Below are positions 15,386-24,764 of a stretch of 64,000 nucleotides of DNA, one piece after another. The first letter of the stretch is position 1; each line of letters begins with the position of its first letter. The notes beneath the pieces are model-generated. The model searched no databases and was not told where the DNA came from. It saw only the letters and a list, made by a program, of their open reading frames with translations. The DNA comes from Clostridium sp. AM30-24 (GTDB lineage: Bacteria > Bacillota > Clostridia > Lachnospirales > Lachnospiraceae). The position numbers and the translations under genes were made by a program. The stretch spans positions 1 through 64,000 of the forward strand of contig NZ_QUJB01000007.1 of NCBI RefSeq assembly GCF_003480435.1, given 5' to 3'.

Positions 15386-16831
15386 TTAATATGTATCTAA
15401 CGGCGGCTGTACGGAATCCGGCAGCGGGCAGGTGTAATGTCCGCCGTTTCTCTTCTTCAGCTCTTTTTTTGCGGCCTCGATCACGTCCGGACGGTCCATG
15501 GTACGGACACAGGAGAGAGCCATAACCTTCGCTGCGGTCAGGAGGCCCTTGTGGGCTAACGGGCTGCAGGACTGGGCAACCATCTGCCAGGAGTGTCCTA
15601 CATTTCCGACACATGCGGTGGCGATGTTGATGTTTAAGGTCGGTGCTGCGTATCCGACGTCACCCACGTCCGTGGATCCGGCGGTCAGCTTGATCTTATC
15701 CGGGTTGAACGGGTGGATCTCGGAATCCAGCGGTTTTTCAAGGATCTCATCCAGACGGTCTTCACCGTAAGTCTCAATGATCTGAGCCTTGATGTTTTCA
15801 AGCGTGGTCTCCGGATAGGTGTTTAAAAATTCCTTTGCCATCGCATAGTCAGCTTCCGTCCATTCCGGAGCACCGACCTCCTGCAGACACTCATCGGCAA
15901 CGGCTGCCAGAGCATTGTTCGGAAGATACTCGGTGAATGCCATGGAAAGCTCACACTCGACGGAGGTGTCAGTCATGATGGACGCGCCGCGTGCAACATT
16001 CTTCACGCGTTCGAAGAGCTCTTTCACCTGATGTACCCACGGGGAACGGACCTCATAGCGGATCGTCGCGTGATCCTGAACAACATTCGGGGCGGTTCCG
16101 CCGGCATCAATATAAGCATAGTGGATCCTTGCCTCCGGGATCATGTGCTCTCTTAAATAGTTGCAGCCCACATTCATGAGTTCGACGGCATCCAGAGCAC
16201 TTCTTCCCAGGTAAGGAGTCGCGCCTGCGTGGGAGGCAACGCCTTTGAAATAGAAGTTTGCGCCCATGATGGCGTTGCTGTGGTTGCACTCAACTGCATT
16301 TTTTGTAGCCGGGTGCCAGGAGTACACGAAATCAACGTCATCGAACATGCCTGCGCGGGCCATAAACTGCTTGGAGCCTGCGCCTTCCTCGGCCGGGCAG
16401 CCAAAGTAGATGATCGTACCGTCTTTTTTATTGGCAATCAGGTATTCTTTGACAGCGAGGGCAGCGGCAAGTGCGCCGGTACCCAGTGCGCAGTGGCCGC
16501 AGCCATGTCCGGGAGCGCCTTCCGTTAACGGTTCCTTGTGGGGATCGGCAGCTTTCTGGCTTAAGGATGATAAGGCATCATATTCGCCGAGGATTCCCAT
16601 CACAGGTTTTCCGGTTCCGTAGGAGAAGGTTCCGGTAAAGCAGGTCGGGATACCGGCATCGCCTTCTGTCAGGGCAAATCCCTCTTCTTTTAAAATGGAT
16701 TTTAACAGGGCAGCCGATTTCGTCTCGTGGAACGCTAACTCGGCGTATTCCCAGATCTTATCGTTTGCATCAAGGATTTTCGCGGATTTTTCATCGATCA
16801 CGCGGGTTAGAAATTCAAGGTCTTTATTCAT
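15386..16831 (-). CDS. M20-family amidohydrolase, AbgB-like (aminobenzoyl-glutamate utilization subunit B type)
   Basis: The 481-residue protein matches AbgB-type M20 enzymes in length and motifs: IWEYAELAFHETKSA, GILGEYDAL, APGHGCGHCALG with the metal-binding His and Cys at about 109-113, FGCPAEEGAGSK, and GVASHAGATPYLGRSALDA in the dimerisation insert. In E. coli AbgA and AbgB together cleave p-aminobenzoyl-glutamate; here no AbgA or AbgT partner is adjacent, so it may act alone on a related amide. ATG 16831 (MNKDLEFLTRV) is preferred over a longer frame to 16945. It is convergent with the gene at 14192. Confidence 0.88.
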   Translation of the reverse strand: MNKDLEFLTRVIDEKSAKILDANDKIWEYAELAFHETKSAALLKSILKEEGFALTEGDAGIPTCFTGTFSYGTGKPVMGILGEYDALSSLSQKAADPHKEPLTEGAPGHGCGHCALGTGALAAALAVKEYLIANKKDGTIIYFGCPAEEGAGSKQFMARAGMFDDVDFVYSWHPATKNAVECNHSNAIMGANFYFKGVASHAGATPYLGRSALDAVELMNVGCNYLREHMIPEARIHYAYIDAGGTAPNVVQDHATIRYEVRSPWVHQVKELFERVKNVARGASIMTDTSVECELSMAFTEYLPNNALAAVADECLQEVGAPEWTEADYAMAKEFLNTYPETTLENIKAQIIETYGEDRLDEILEKPLDSEIHPFNPDKIKLTAGSTDVGDVGYAAPTLNINIATACVGNVGHSWQMVAQSCSPLAHKGLLTAAKVMALSCVRTMDRPDVIEAAKKELKKRNGGHYTCPLPDSVQPPLDTY

Positions 16832-16960
16832 GCAAGCTTCCGTCCTTTCTGAAAATATCATATTTCTTTTACACTGCACCGTGGTATAGAGCCAGTTTAC
16901 AACAGTTTGGCGGAAAATACAATGGGAAAATGGGTCATGCGGCAATTCTGCGGCAAGTAT

Positions 16961-16989
16961 TTACCGTAAAAGGAAAGACATGGTATAAT
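16961..16989 (+). promoter_or_regulatory. Promoter of the two-component operon
   Basis: TTACCG (16961-16966), a 17-base spacer and extended -10 TGGTATAAT (core 16984-16989). Confidence 0.6.
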
Positions 16990-17024
16990 AAAAGTTAACA
17001 AAGAAGGAAAAGTCCGGAATCATG

Positions 17025-17046
17025 CATGCCGGAATGTACCGGCATG
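17025..17046 (+). promoter_or_regulatory. Leader hairpin of the two-component operon
   Basis: CATGCCGG (17025-17032) pairs with CCGGCATG (17039-17046) around AATGTA in the untranslated leader. No T run follows. Confidence 0.4.
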
Positions 17047-17090
17047 TACGGTGGGCTTAAGCATACAATAAAAATACAGGAGGAACAGGA

Positions 17091-17795
17091 ATGTCAAAGC
17101 TGATCTATGTGGCGGATGATGAAAAAAACATCTGTTTTCTAATAGAAAATTTTCTGGAAAAAGAAGGATATGAGGTGGAGTGCTTCGGGGACGGAGAGTC
17201 TCTGCTTGAGGCGTTTGGGAAGAAAGCGCCGGATCTCTGCATCCTCGATATTATGATGCCGGGAATGGACGGGCTGACGGTCTGCACCCAGATCCGGAAG
17301 ACGAGCCATGTACCGATCATCATCGTCTCCGCGAAGGATTCCCCACTGGACCGCATTACGGGAATTACCCTCGGAAGCGACGATTATATGGTAAAACCGT
17401 TTCTGCCGTTGGAGCTGGTGACAAGAGTCAAGGCGTTATTCCGCCGTGTAGATGCCTTCTCTGCTCAGGAGGAAGAGGCGAAGGACTCCTATGAGATCGG
17501 TGATATCAAGCTCTACCCGAAGCGCCGTGCCGCGAAGTTAAAGGAGGAAGATTTTGCCCTGACACCGCTGGAATTCGATTTCCTGTGCCACATGTTAGAA
17601 CGTCAGGAACATGCGGCGAGCCGTGATGACCTCTTAAAATCCCTCTGGAAGGTGGACAGCAAGGAAGTTGACACCCGGGCCGTTGATGATATGGTGAAGC
17701 GCCTTAGGAAGAAGCTGAAGGATCAGAAGAGTACTGTGAAGATCGAGACGGTATGGGGCTATGGATTCCGCCTGACGAGTGGAGGAGAGGCATGA
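17091..17795 (+). CDS. OmpR/PhoB-family response regulator
   Basis: The 234-residue protein has a receiver domain with acidic pair D9-D10, phospho-acceptor D53 (ILDIMMPGMDG), S80 and K102 in YMVKPFLPLE. A winged-helix DNA-binding domain follows from about 135, with LTPLEFDFLCHML and DTRAVDDMVKRLRKKL and a final VWGYGFRLT. AGGAGGAACAGG precedes ATG 17091. Its stop overlaps the start of the kinase gene, so the pair is translated together. Target genes are unknown; the secreted protein at 19292 is the nearest candidate. Confidence 0.95.
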   Translation: MSKLIYVADDEKNICFLIENFLEKEGYEVECFGDGESLLEAFGKKAPDLCILDIMMPGMDGLTVCTQIRKTSHVPIIIVSAKDSPLDRITGITLGSDDYMVKPFLPLELVTRVKALFRRVDAFSAQEEEAKDSYEIGDIKLYPKRRAAKLKEEDFALTPLEFDFLCHMLERQEHAASRDDLLKSLWKVDSKEVDTRAVDDMVKRLRKKLKDQKSTVKIETVWGYGFRLTSGGEA

Positions 17796-19237
17796 AATTA
17801 AGTATCCGGATGAAAATATTCCTTCCGGTGATGTTTCTTCTGATTGCGTTTCCGCTGGCAGCCTGGTTCGTATTCAGCTATGCGCTGGACGGGCATATGA
17901 ACTACAACGCGAAGAGGGATCTTGGACAGATGGTGAAGACCGTGGAGGAGCTGTCGGGTGAGTACAGCAATCTGGACGTGCCGGACGAGAGTGATGCCAA
18001 GGATGACAGGGAAAGTCTCCTGAATGCCCTGAAAAATGCAGCACAGACGGAGTCCGGGGAGTCAAAGATGCTGGTGATCGGAAAGAATTACCGGGTGCTG
18101 TATCCGAAAAACTACGATGACCAGCCGGAGATGACCCAGATGTATTCGGAGTTTCTGACGAGAATGACCGGAAATGATCCGGCTTTTGAGAGCGGAGAGA
18201 TCACGGAGGAGACCATCGGTGAAACAAAATATATGCTCTATTTCCTTGATGTAGGTCAGAACCGGTCCGGCCGTGTCCAGAATGTCCTTCTGTACTGTCC
18301 GATCCATGACACCAGTGTGATCTTAAAAGAGGTGTCACGACTGGTACTCATGATCATGGGAGCTATGGCAGGTGTCTCCATCGTACTGTTCTGGTTCGTA
18401 GCCGGAAGTATCTCGGACCCGGTGAGCCGTCTCTGTGAGGCAGCCCGCGGGATCGGTGAGAAGAAATTTAAGAGAGTGGAGACTGGGACCAACGTAAAAG
18501 AGCTCTACGAGCTGGAGAATGAGATCAACCAGATGCAGGATAATCTTTTAAAGGCGGATGAGGCGGAGCGCGTATTTTTCCAGAACGCCTCACATGAGCT
18601 CAGGACACCGCTCATGTCCATCAGCGGCTATGCCCAGGGTATCCAGAGAGGTGTCTTTGAGGATGCCTTTCAGGCGGCCGGTGTGATCTTAGATGAGAGC
18701 AGCCGCCTGACGGAGGTAGTTGACGGGATCCTGACGCTCACGAGAATGGATCAGATGCGGTATCAGGTGGTACCGGTAGAGCTTGGGATCCGGGAATATA
18801 TTGAAGACCAGATCGAGCGCCTCGAGGGACTTGCGTATCAGAAAAAAATAAAACTGGAATTTCTGTCGGGGGATGAGCATAAGATTATTTCGGATGTGAT
18901 GCTGCTTGGCCGGGCATTCTCGAATGTGACATCAAACTGTATCCGGTACGCGAAGGAGACTGTTCAGATCTCCGTGGAAGCGGCCGGAGACCGGTTAAAG
19001 ATCACGATACGGGACGATGGACCTGGAATTTCAGAAGCCGATCTTCCTCATCTGTTTGACCGCTTTTATAAAGGTAAAAATGGAAACCACGGACTGGGGC
19101 TTTCGATCGCGAAGCGCTCCATGGAGTACATGGGCGGCAATATTGAGGCAGAAAGTTCGCCGGAAGGTGCCATATTTATGATCACACTGCCGCAGGATTG
19201 CCGCAGCTTTGCCGTAGAAGAATGGACAGAAGTGTGA
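17792..19237 (+). CDS. Membrane sensor histidine kinase
   Basis: This 481-residue partner of the regulator has two membrane segments (about 8-30 and 183-204) enclosing an extracytoplasmic sensor domain of about 150 residues, then a HAMP linker. The HisKA box is FFQNASHELRTPLMSISGYA with H268; the N box is NVTSNCIRYAKE, and the ATP lid contains DDGPGIS and GLGLSIAKRS. ATG 17792 overlaps the regulator stop and follows GGAGGAGAGG. The sensor domain gives no ligand clue. Confidence 0.95.
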   Translation: MKLSIRMKIFLPVMFLLIAFPLAAWFVFSYALDGHMNYNAKRDLGQMVKTVEELSGEYSNLDVPDESDAKDDRESLLNALKNAAQTESGESKMLVIGKNYRVLYPKNYDDQPEMTQMYSEFLTRMTGNDPAFESGEITEETIGETKYMLYFLDVGQNRSGRVQNVLLYCPIHDTSVILKEVSRLVLMIMGAMAGVSIVLFWFVAGSISDPVSRLCEAARGIGEKKFKRVETGTNVKELYELENEINQMQDNLLKADEAERVFFQNASHELRTPLMSISGYAQGIQRGVFEDAFQAAGVILDESSRLTEVVDGILTLTRMDQMRYQVVPVELGIREYIEDQIERLEGLAYQKKIKLEFLSGDEHKIISDVMLLGRAFSNVTSNCIRYAKETVQISVEAAGDRLKITIRDDGPGISEADLPHLFDRFYKGKNGNHGLGLSIAKRSMEYMGGNIEAESSPEGAIFMITLPQDCRSFAVEEWTEV

Positions 19238-19291
19238 TAAGATGGTAACAGCTCAAAGATCTGTTATCAGTTTGCAGCAGAGGAGGACACG

Positions 19292-19738
19292 ATGATGAAA
19301 CGGCTTTTATTTTTGTTCAGTCTTCTGGTATGTCTTGCGGGAATGCCGGTAACTGCTTTTGCGGATAATAAGACCGCAAAGCAGACGTATGAGACAGCAA
19401 TCTCGGACAACTGGAAAACGATGTTAAAGAATAGTATCGCACTGGATACGATCAATGCGGAGAATAACACCCATCTTTTAAACTGGCAGGATGTAAAGAA
19501 TCCATCCGACGAGGCGGTAAAGCTTGTGGAAAAGATTCAGAAGCTTCAGACGGAGCAGGAAGAGGATCAGGAGAGTATGGATCCGTATACAAAGGCGAAA
19601 AAGACCTGTGACGCAAAGTTAAATGCGGATGGTGCGAATGCGGCGCTGGAGAATATTATCCGGATCCAGAAGGACCGCCTTAGCGATCAGAAGGAATTGC
19701 AGGCGCTGTGGGAAAAGGTCGATAAGTTATTAAAATAG
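19292..19738 (+). CDS. Secreted helical protein of unknown function
   Basis: No family is recognised. The 148-residue product has a signal peptide (two lysine/arginine-flanked starts, hydrophobic core LLFLFSLLVCLAG, cleavage probably after AFA at about 24). The mature part is strongly helical and charged, with many E, K, Q and D and no cysteines. AGGAGG precedes ATG 19292. It lies 54 bases after the kinase gene and may belong to the same transcript, as an accessory sensor protein or regulated product. Confidence 0.75.
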   Translation: MMKRLLFLFSLLVCLAGMPVTAFADNKTAKQTYETAISDNWKTMLKNSIALDTINAENNTHLLNWQDVKNPSDEAVKLVEKIQKLQTEQEEDQESMDPYTKAKKTCDAKLNADGANAALENIIRIQKDRLSDQKELQALWEKVDKLLK

Positions 19739-19763
19739 TTCTGAAAAGATTTTTACGAATGAG

Positions 19764-19804
19764 AAAACGGCTGTGAAGTGAAAGGATACTTCGCAGCCGT
19801 TTTT
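19764..19804 (+). terminator. Terminator after the secreted protein gene
   Basis: AAAACGGCTGTGAAGT (19764-19779) pairs, with one G-T wobble, with ACTTCGCAGCCGTTTT (19788-19803), ending in a T run. Confidence 0.85.
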
Positions 19805-19844
19805 GTGTAACAGGAAATTCCGGGGTATTTCCTGTTACACAAAA
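19801..19844. repeat. Perfect 18-bp inverted repeat overlapping the terminator T run
   Basis: TTTTGTGTAACAGGAAAT (19801-19818) is the exact reverse complement of ATTTCCTGTTACACAAAA (19827-19844). The first T run belongs to the terminator at 19764-19804, so the two hairpins compete for the same bases. Confidence 0.8.
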
Positions 19845-19929
19845 GGCACTGACGTGCCGATGATGTGCATTTGCGAGAAGATGCAGATTGTCGCAGATGA
19901 CCGGGCGGGATCCAGGTCCAACAGATATA

Positions 19930-20658
19930 TCAGCCCTGAAAGTCCGCCAGATCCGGGATATATTCCTTCAGAAGCTCCGGATGATAATTTGCGATCAGTT
20001 CCTCCGGGAAATGCAGCTCCTTTAAGAGGGCCTCTGCCCGTGCGTGGTCACCGACAGCGGTCGTAAAGTGGGCATCGCTGTTCATGATCACCGGAACCTG
20101 ATACTCTGCGCAGAGCGGAAGAAGGATCCGGTCGTTTTCATATGCGTGGATGCGGGAGCTGCCCGGGGTCAGGGAGGTGTTATTGAGTTCGATCAGACGG
20201 TGATTTTCCTTTGCCGCCTGAACGACTGTCTCGTAATCCAACGGAAATTTTCCGTCATCCGGATGTCCGAGGATCGTTACATGGGGATTTTTTAACGCCG
20301 TGACGACCGCAAAGGTATTTTCTTCTTTTGTTCCGGGTTTCAGGCAGAGATCGTGAAGACTGGCGATTGTGTAGGATAACCGTTTTAACATTCGCTCAGA
20401 AAGGTCAATGGTTCCTTTGTAATCCACGATATTGAGCTCGCAGCCGAATAAAAGACGGACGCCCTCAAGGACCGGTGGGATCACCCTGAAGTTACAAAAT
20501 TGCATCTCTCCGCAGCTCCCCGGCATAGACGGGGCATGTTCCGTGATGCCGAGAATCGGCAGTTTTTTTAAAGCAGCGGCATGAACCATCTCTGTGATGG
20601 TTCCATAGGCATGTCCGCTGGCGATGGTATGGGTATGCAGGTCTGCATAATCTTTCAT
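19930..20658 (-). CDS. PHP-domain phosphoesterase (YcdX-like)
   Basis: The 242-residue protein has the PHP metal-binding signature DLHTHTIASGHA near the N-terminus, GITEHAPSMPG, a FGCELNIVDYKG strand, ASLHDLCLKPG, ILGHPDDGKFP and the C-terminal MNSDAHFT. These His and Asp residues form the trinuclear zinc/manganese site of YcdX-type phosphatases. ATG 20658 follows GGAGG at good spacing; the frame could extend to 20673 without support. Its substrate is not known. Confidence 0.9.
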   Translation of the reverse strand: MKDYADLHTHTIASGHAYGTITEMVHAAALKKLPILGITEHAPSMPGSCGEMQFCNFRVIPPVLEGVRLLFGCELNIVDYKGTIDLSERMLKRLSYTIASLHDLCLKPGTKEENTFAVVTALKNPHVTILGHPDDGKFPLDYETVVQAAKENHRLIELNNTSLTPGSSRIHAYENDRILLPLCAEYQVPVIMNSDAHFTTAVGDHARAEALLKELHFPEELIANYHPELLKEYIPDLADFQG

Positions 20659-20866
20659 GGTAAATGCCTCCAAAATCTGATTCTATGTTTCTGTGACATG
20701 CGTCATAAGGATCTATGATAGCAAACAATATTGATTTCATAATCACTATGCACATTTTATCATAAAATTTTTGTGAAAACTATGGCAAATATTCACAGAA
20801 TATGGTTAAATAGAGAAAGAAATGAAACGAAATATGATCAGATAATGAGAAAAGGAGAGATGACAT

Positions 20867-21763
20867 ATGGAATCCATGGACGATTACAAAGAGGAGTTAG
20901 AAGCGTCCCTTAAAAAAATAAGAGTTGGAGATGTTGTGACAGGTACCGTGATCGATGTGACAGATGATGCGGTGATCGTGGATTTAAAGACCTATGCGGA
21001 CGGCGTGATCCGCAGGGAAGATTTAAGTGAGGATCCTGATTTCAATATGGCGGAAATGATCCACCCGGGTGATGAGATCACAGCGACTGTGATGGCTACA
21101 AACGACGGTGAGGGAAATATGGTTCTCTCAAAGAAGGAAGCAAATCAGGTCCTTGCATGGGATAAACTGAAAGCGATGATGGAAGAACGCACGGTTGTTC
21201 CGGTAAAGATCGCTGAGATCGTAAACGCAGGTGCCGTTGCGTATCTGGAAGGAATCCGCGGATTTATCCCGGCCTCCCGTCTGAGCTCTGAGTATGTGGA
21301 AGATCTGAAGGAATTCGACGGAAAGACCATTGATGTAACCGTTATCACCGCTGACGAGGAGACACACCGTCTCGTATTATCCGGCCGCGAGGCAGCGAGG
21401 GAGAAGAGACAGGAAGAGACAAATAAAAAGATCGCGAAATGTGAAGTCGGCGCAATTATGAATGGTACGGTTGAGACCTTAAAGGATTACGGCGCATTCG
21501 TTGAGTTGGAGAACGGACTCACCGGTCTCCTTCATATTTCCCAGATCAGCACAAAGAGGATCAAACATCCGGGCACTGTTCTGAAAGAGGGACAGGAAGT
21601 ACGGGTGAAGATCATCTCTGTCGCAGATAACAGGATCAGCCTGTCCATGAAGGAGCTGATAGAGGAGGAAGCGGAGAGAGAAGCTGAGGACACTTATGGA
21701 TATAAGGAAGACGGTCAGGCAAGCACAGGTCTTGCGGATCTCTTAAAGGGTCTGAAGCTGTAG
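20867..21763 (+). CDS. S1-domain RNA-binding protein (ribosomal protein S1 homologue)
   Basis: The 298-residue protein carries three OB-fold S1 domains: about 17-88 (GDVVTGTVIDVTDDAVIVDL), 107-174 (GAVAYLEGIRGFIPASRLS) and 196-266 (GTVETLKDYGAFVELENGLT followed by LLHISQIS). The last is the most typical. Relatives in Firmicutes bind mRNA and may aid translation. GGAGAG precedes ATG 20867. It begins a same-strand run with the alarmone synthetase, dtd and the aminopeptidase. Confidence 0.9.
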   Translation: MESMDDYKEELEASLKKIRVGDVVTGTVIDVTDDAVIVDLKTYADGVIRREDLSEDPDFNMAEMIHPGDEITATVMATNDGEGNMVLSKKEANQVLAWDKLKAMMEERTVVPVKIAEIVNAGAVAYLEGIRGFIPASRLSSEYVEDLKEFDGKTIDVTVITADEETHRLVLSGREAAREKRQEETNKKIAKCEVGAIMNGTVETLKDYGAFVELENGLTGLLHISQISTKRIKHPGTVLKEGQEVRVKIISVADNRISLSMKELIEEEAEREAEDTYGYKEDGQASTGLADLLKGLKL

Positions 21764-21831
21764 TCAGGAACGTGTGAAGGAATGGTCGCATGGACGGAAC
21801 GTTCCCGACTGCAAAGAAAGGGGGCGTCATC

Positions 21832-22551
21832 ATGACGAAAGAATCTGGAGGTTTTGATCAGATCGATCAGTGGAAATCAACGATGTTTTTATACAGCTCA
21901 GCGTTGAAATCCATTAACACGAAGATCGAGATCTTAAACAATGAATTTATACAGCTATACAATTACAATCCGATCGAACATATCACATCCCGGCTGAAAA
22001 CACCGGAGAGCATCGTGAAAAAGCTGAAGAACGATGGATGTGAAGTCACGATCGACAATATGGTGGAGCACTTAAATGATATCGCGGGAATCCGGATCAT
22101 CTGTTCCTTTATGTCTGATATTTATCCGATCGCGGATATGATCGCCAGACAGGCGGATATCACGGTCCTGCATGTCAAAGACTATATTAAATATCCGAAG
22201 GCGAACGGATACAAGAGCTACCACATGGTGGTGACGATCCCGGTCTATCTGTCAGAGGGAAAACGGGACACAAAGGTGGAGATCCAGATCAGAACGATCG
22301 CCATGGATTTCTGGGCTTCTCTGGAACACAAAATCGCTTACAAATTTGAGGGAAAAGCACCGGATTATCTGGAACGGGAGTTAAAGTCCTGCGCCGATAT
22401 GGTGGATATGCTGGATATGAAGATGTTCTCCTTAAATCAGGCGATACTGGCGGTCGAGGAGGAGGAATGCCGTCTCAAGGAAGAGAAGCAGCGGGAACGT
22501 GAAAAAATAGAAAGAAAACAGGAAGAACTCGCAGGAAATGGTCCAACTTAG
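21832..22551 (+). CDS. Small alarmone synthetase (RelQ/YjbM-type GTP pyrophosphokinase)
   Basis: The 239-residue protein has the (p)ppGpp synthetase domain without hydrolase, TGS or ACT parts, so it makes ppGpp from ATP and GTP or GDP. Key motifs are RLKTPESIVKKL, DIAGIRIICSFMSDIY, YPKANGYKSYHMVVTIP and EIQIRTIAMDFWASLEHKI. The C-terminal helix is rich in E, K and R. ATG 21832 follows a GGGGGC site; a longer frame to 21790 lacks support. Position after an S1 protein and before dtd places it in a translation-related cluster. Confidence 0.92.
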   Translation: MTKESGGFDQIDQWKSTMFLYSSALKSINTKIEILNNEFIQLYNYNPIEHITSRLKTPESIVKKLKNDGCEVTIDNMVEHLNDIAGIRIICSFMSDIYPIADMIARQADITVLHVKDYIKYPKANGYKSYHMVVTIPVYLSEGKRDTKVEIQIRTIAMDFWASLEHKIAYKFEGKAPDYLERELKSCADMVDMLDMKMFSLNQAILAVEEEECRLKEEKQREREKIERKQEELAGNGPT

Positions 22552-22580
22552 GGCGTTTCCTGTGATCATGAGGAAAGTAC

Positions 22581-23036
22581 ATGAGAGTCGTATTACAGAG
22601 AGTGAAACACGCGTCAGTCCAGGTGGACGGAAAGGAGACGGGATCGATCGGACAGGGATTTCTGATTCTGCTCGGAGTTTCAGACACGGACGATGAGAGT
22701 ACAGCGGACAAGATGGCGGACAAGATCTGCAAGCTTCGCATTTTTGAGGATGAGGACGGAAAGACAAACCGGTCGCTTCAGGATGTTGGCGGTGAGATCC
22801 TTGTGGTAAGTCAGTTTACGCTGTACGCGGACTGCAGAAAGGGCAACCGCCCGAGTTTCACGGATGCCGGATCGCCGGATCACGCGAACCGTCTCTACGA
22901 ATATTTTATGGAGCGGTGCAAAATGCATGTGGAGAAGGTGGCACATGGAGAGTTTGGGGCAGATATGAAGGTGGAGCTGTTAAATGACGGACCATTTACG
23001 TTGATGCTCGACAGCAAGGATCTGTTCACAAAATAG
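22581..23036 (+). CDS. dtd: D-aminoacyl-tRNA deacylase
   Basis: This 151-residue proofreading enzyme hydrolyses D-amino acids mischarged on tRNA. It matches the family throughout: [18 protein letters not shown], the active-site [20 protein letters not shown] and the second signature [11 protein letters not shown], where Gly-Phe replaces the commoner GPVT spacing. It lies 29 bases after the alarmone synthetase gene. The start at ATG 22581 follows GAGGAAAG. Confidence 0.95.
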   Translation: MRVVLQRVKHASVQVDGKETGSIGQGFLILLGVSDTDDESTADKMADKICKLRIFEDEDGKTNRSLQDVGGEILVVSQFTLYADCRKGNRPSFTDAGSPDHANRLYEYFMERCKMHVEKVAHGEFGADMKVELLNDGPFTLMLDSKDLFTK

Positions 23037-23072
23037 GATAGTAAAAAAATACAAATACGGAGGTTTTTTGGC

Positions 23073-24464
23073 ATGAACGGCAAAGATTTAGAAAAAGCAC
23101 TTCTCTGGGAAGCTCCGCATATCGGAGAAAAAGCGCCGGAGCAGATTCCCGAGGCACAGGATTTCTGCGAGGGATATAAGGAATTCTTAAATGAGGGAAA
23201 GACCGAGAGAGAATGTGTAAAAAAGGCAGTGGCGATCCTGAAGAATGCCGGCTACAGGGAATTTGACCCGAAGGAATCCTACAGGGCGGGCGATAAGATC
23301 TACTGGGTAAACCGCAAGAAAGCGATCATCGCTTCCACGATTGGAACAAAGGATCTGAACGAGGGCCTGCGCATGAACGGCGCCCACATCGATTCCCCGC
23401 GCCTGGATCTGAAGCCGAATCCGTTATTTGAAAAGGATGAGATCGCCTACTTAAAGCCGCACTACTACGGTGGAATCCGCAAATACCAGTGGGGAACCGT
23501 GCCGTTATCCATGCACGGCGTTGTTATAAAGGCGGATGGTGAGGTCGTTGAGATCTCTATCGGCGAGAAAGAGGGTGATCCGCAGTTCTGCGTGACAGAC
23601 CTTCTCCCGCACCTTGCGGCGGAGCAGAATGGAAGAAAACTCAGTGAGGGATTAAAGGGAGAGGAACTGAACATCATCATCGGCTCCATCCCATACCATG
23701 ACGAAGAGGATGAGAAGATCAAGAACCCGGCAAAGCTTCTTGCGATGAAGCTTCTGAACGAGCGCTATGGAATCACGGAAAAGGATTTCACCCGGGCGGA
23801 GATTGAGATGGTACCGGCCTACAAGGCTGTCGATATCGGGTTGGACCGCGGTCTCATCGGTTCCTATGGACAGGATGACCGTGTGTGTGCGTACACAGCG
23901 CTGATGGCTGAGCTTTCCACAAAGAATCCGGAACACACCACATTTACGATCCTTACCGATAAGGAGGAGATCGGATCTGTCGGAAATACTGGACTTCACT
24001 CTGACTATGTCCAGCATGCGGTGGAGGATCTTGCGGAGAACCTCGGAGCAGACACGAAGACAGTTCTGCGCCATTCTATCTGCCTCTCATCAGATGTGAA
24101 CGCGGCATATGATCCGACCTTTGCGAGCGTTTATGAGAACCGGAACTGCAGTTATGTAAATAAAGGCTGTGTGCTCACAAAGTACACAGGGGCAAGAGGA
24201 AAATCCGGCAGCAGCGATGCCAGTGCGGAGACCATGGCGAAGGTCATCGGTATTATGGAAGAAAACGGTGTTTACTGGCAGACAGGTGAGCTCGGTGCCG
24301 TTGACGCAGGCGGCGGTGGAACCATCGCCCAGTATGTGGCAATGATGGATGTGGATGTCGTGGATCTGGGTGTTCCGATCCTTTCCATGCATGCGCCGTT
24401 TGAGCTGGCGTCGAAGCTTGATGTATACAATACATACAAGGCGTTCTGCGCGTTCTACAAATAA
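23073..24464 (+). CDS. M18-family aspartyl aminopeptidase
   Basis: The 463-residue zinc aminopeptidase has HIDSPRLDLKPNPLFE (first metal-binding His and Asp), HYYGGIRKYQW, GSYGQDDRVCAY with the bridging Asp, TDKEEIGSVGNTGLHS with catalytic and metal glutamates, and SSDVNAAYDP. Length and motifs agree with ApeB-type enzymes that remove N-terminal acidic or other residues. CGGAGG precedes ATG 23073. It follows dtd by 36 bases and ends the housekeeping run at a terminator. Confidence 0.92.
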   Translation: MNGKDLEKALLWEAPHIGEKAPEQIPEAQDFCEGYKEFLNEGKTERECVKKAVAILKNAGYREFDPKESYRAGDKIYWVNRKKAIIASTIGTKDLNEGLRMNGAHIDSPRLDLKPNPLFEKDEIAYLKPHYYGGIRKYQWGTVPLSMHGVVIKADGEVVEISIGEKEGDPQFCVTDLLPHLAAEQNGRKLSEGLKGEELNIIIGSIPYHDEEDEKIKNPAKLLAMKLLNERYGITEKDFTRAEIEMVPAYKAVDIGLDRGLIGSYGQDDRVCAYTALMAELSTKNPEHTTFTILTDKEEIGSVGNTGLHSDYVQHAVEDLAENLGADTKTVLRHSICLSSDVNAAYDPTFASVYENRNCSYVNKGCVLTKYTGARGKSGSSDASAETMAKVIGIMEENGVYWQTGELGAVDAGGGGTIAQYVAMMDVDVVDLGVPILSMHAPFELASKLDVYNTYKAFCAFYK

Positions 24465-24479
24465 CGGAAAAGAATGGGA

Positions 24480-24518
24480 AAGCACTCCGGGAGAATATTT
24501 CTCTGCGGAGTGTTTTTC
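24480..24518 (+). terminator. Terminator after the aminopeptidase gene
   Basis: CACTCCG (24483-24489) pairs with CGGAGTG (24506-24512), with an inner GAGAA/TTCTC stem and a following T run. Confidence 0.8.
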
Positions 24519-24764
24519 AATCAGCAGAAGGTTACTGTTCATGCTCAATGTCAGTAACCGCAGAAGATAAAAATGTCCGTAATGGGCAAACATATACTTG
24601 CATTCACCAGAAAAGTGTGTTAAGATTTTTACGCACACATGTTTTCCTGGGACGTACAAATGATGACGTGTCAGAGTGCAGAAAGATAAACAGGTGTGAT
24701 GTGATCCCACGGAAATTTGGAGATCACTGTGGGGGAGATTACAGAACTTGCGAGGGATGATATT
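24519..24764 (+). promoter_or_regulatory. Leader region of pheB-hom
   Basis: This non-coding stretch holds GTGATC (24701-24706) that can pair with GATCAC (24722-24727), and CCCAC (24706-24710) that can instead pair with GTGGG (24729-24733), close to the ribosome site. The alternatives hint at leader control. No T-box or known riboswitch signature was seen. Confidence 0.35.

Noticed and set aside
24519..24764. T-box or lysine/SAM riboswitch before pheB-hom
   Set aside because: No T-box sequence (AGGGTGGNACCGCG) or known riboswitch core could be found.
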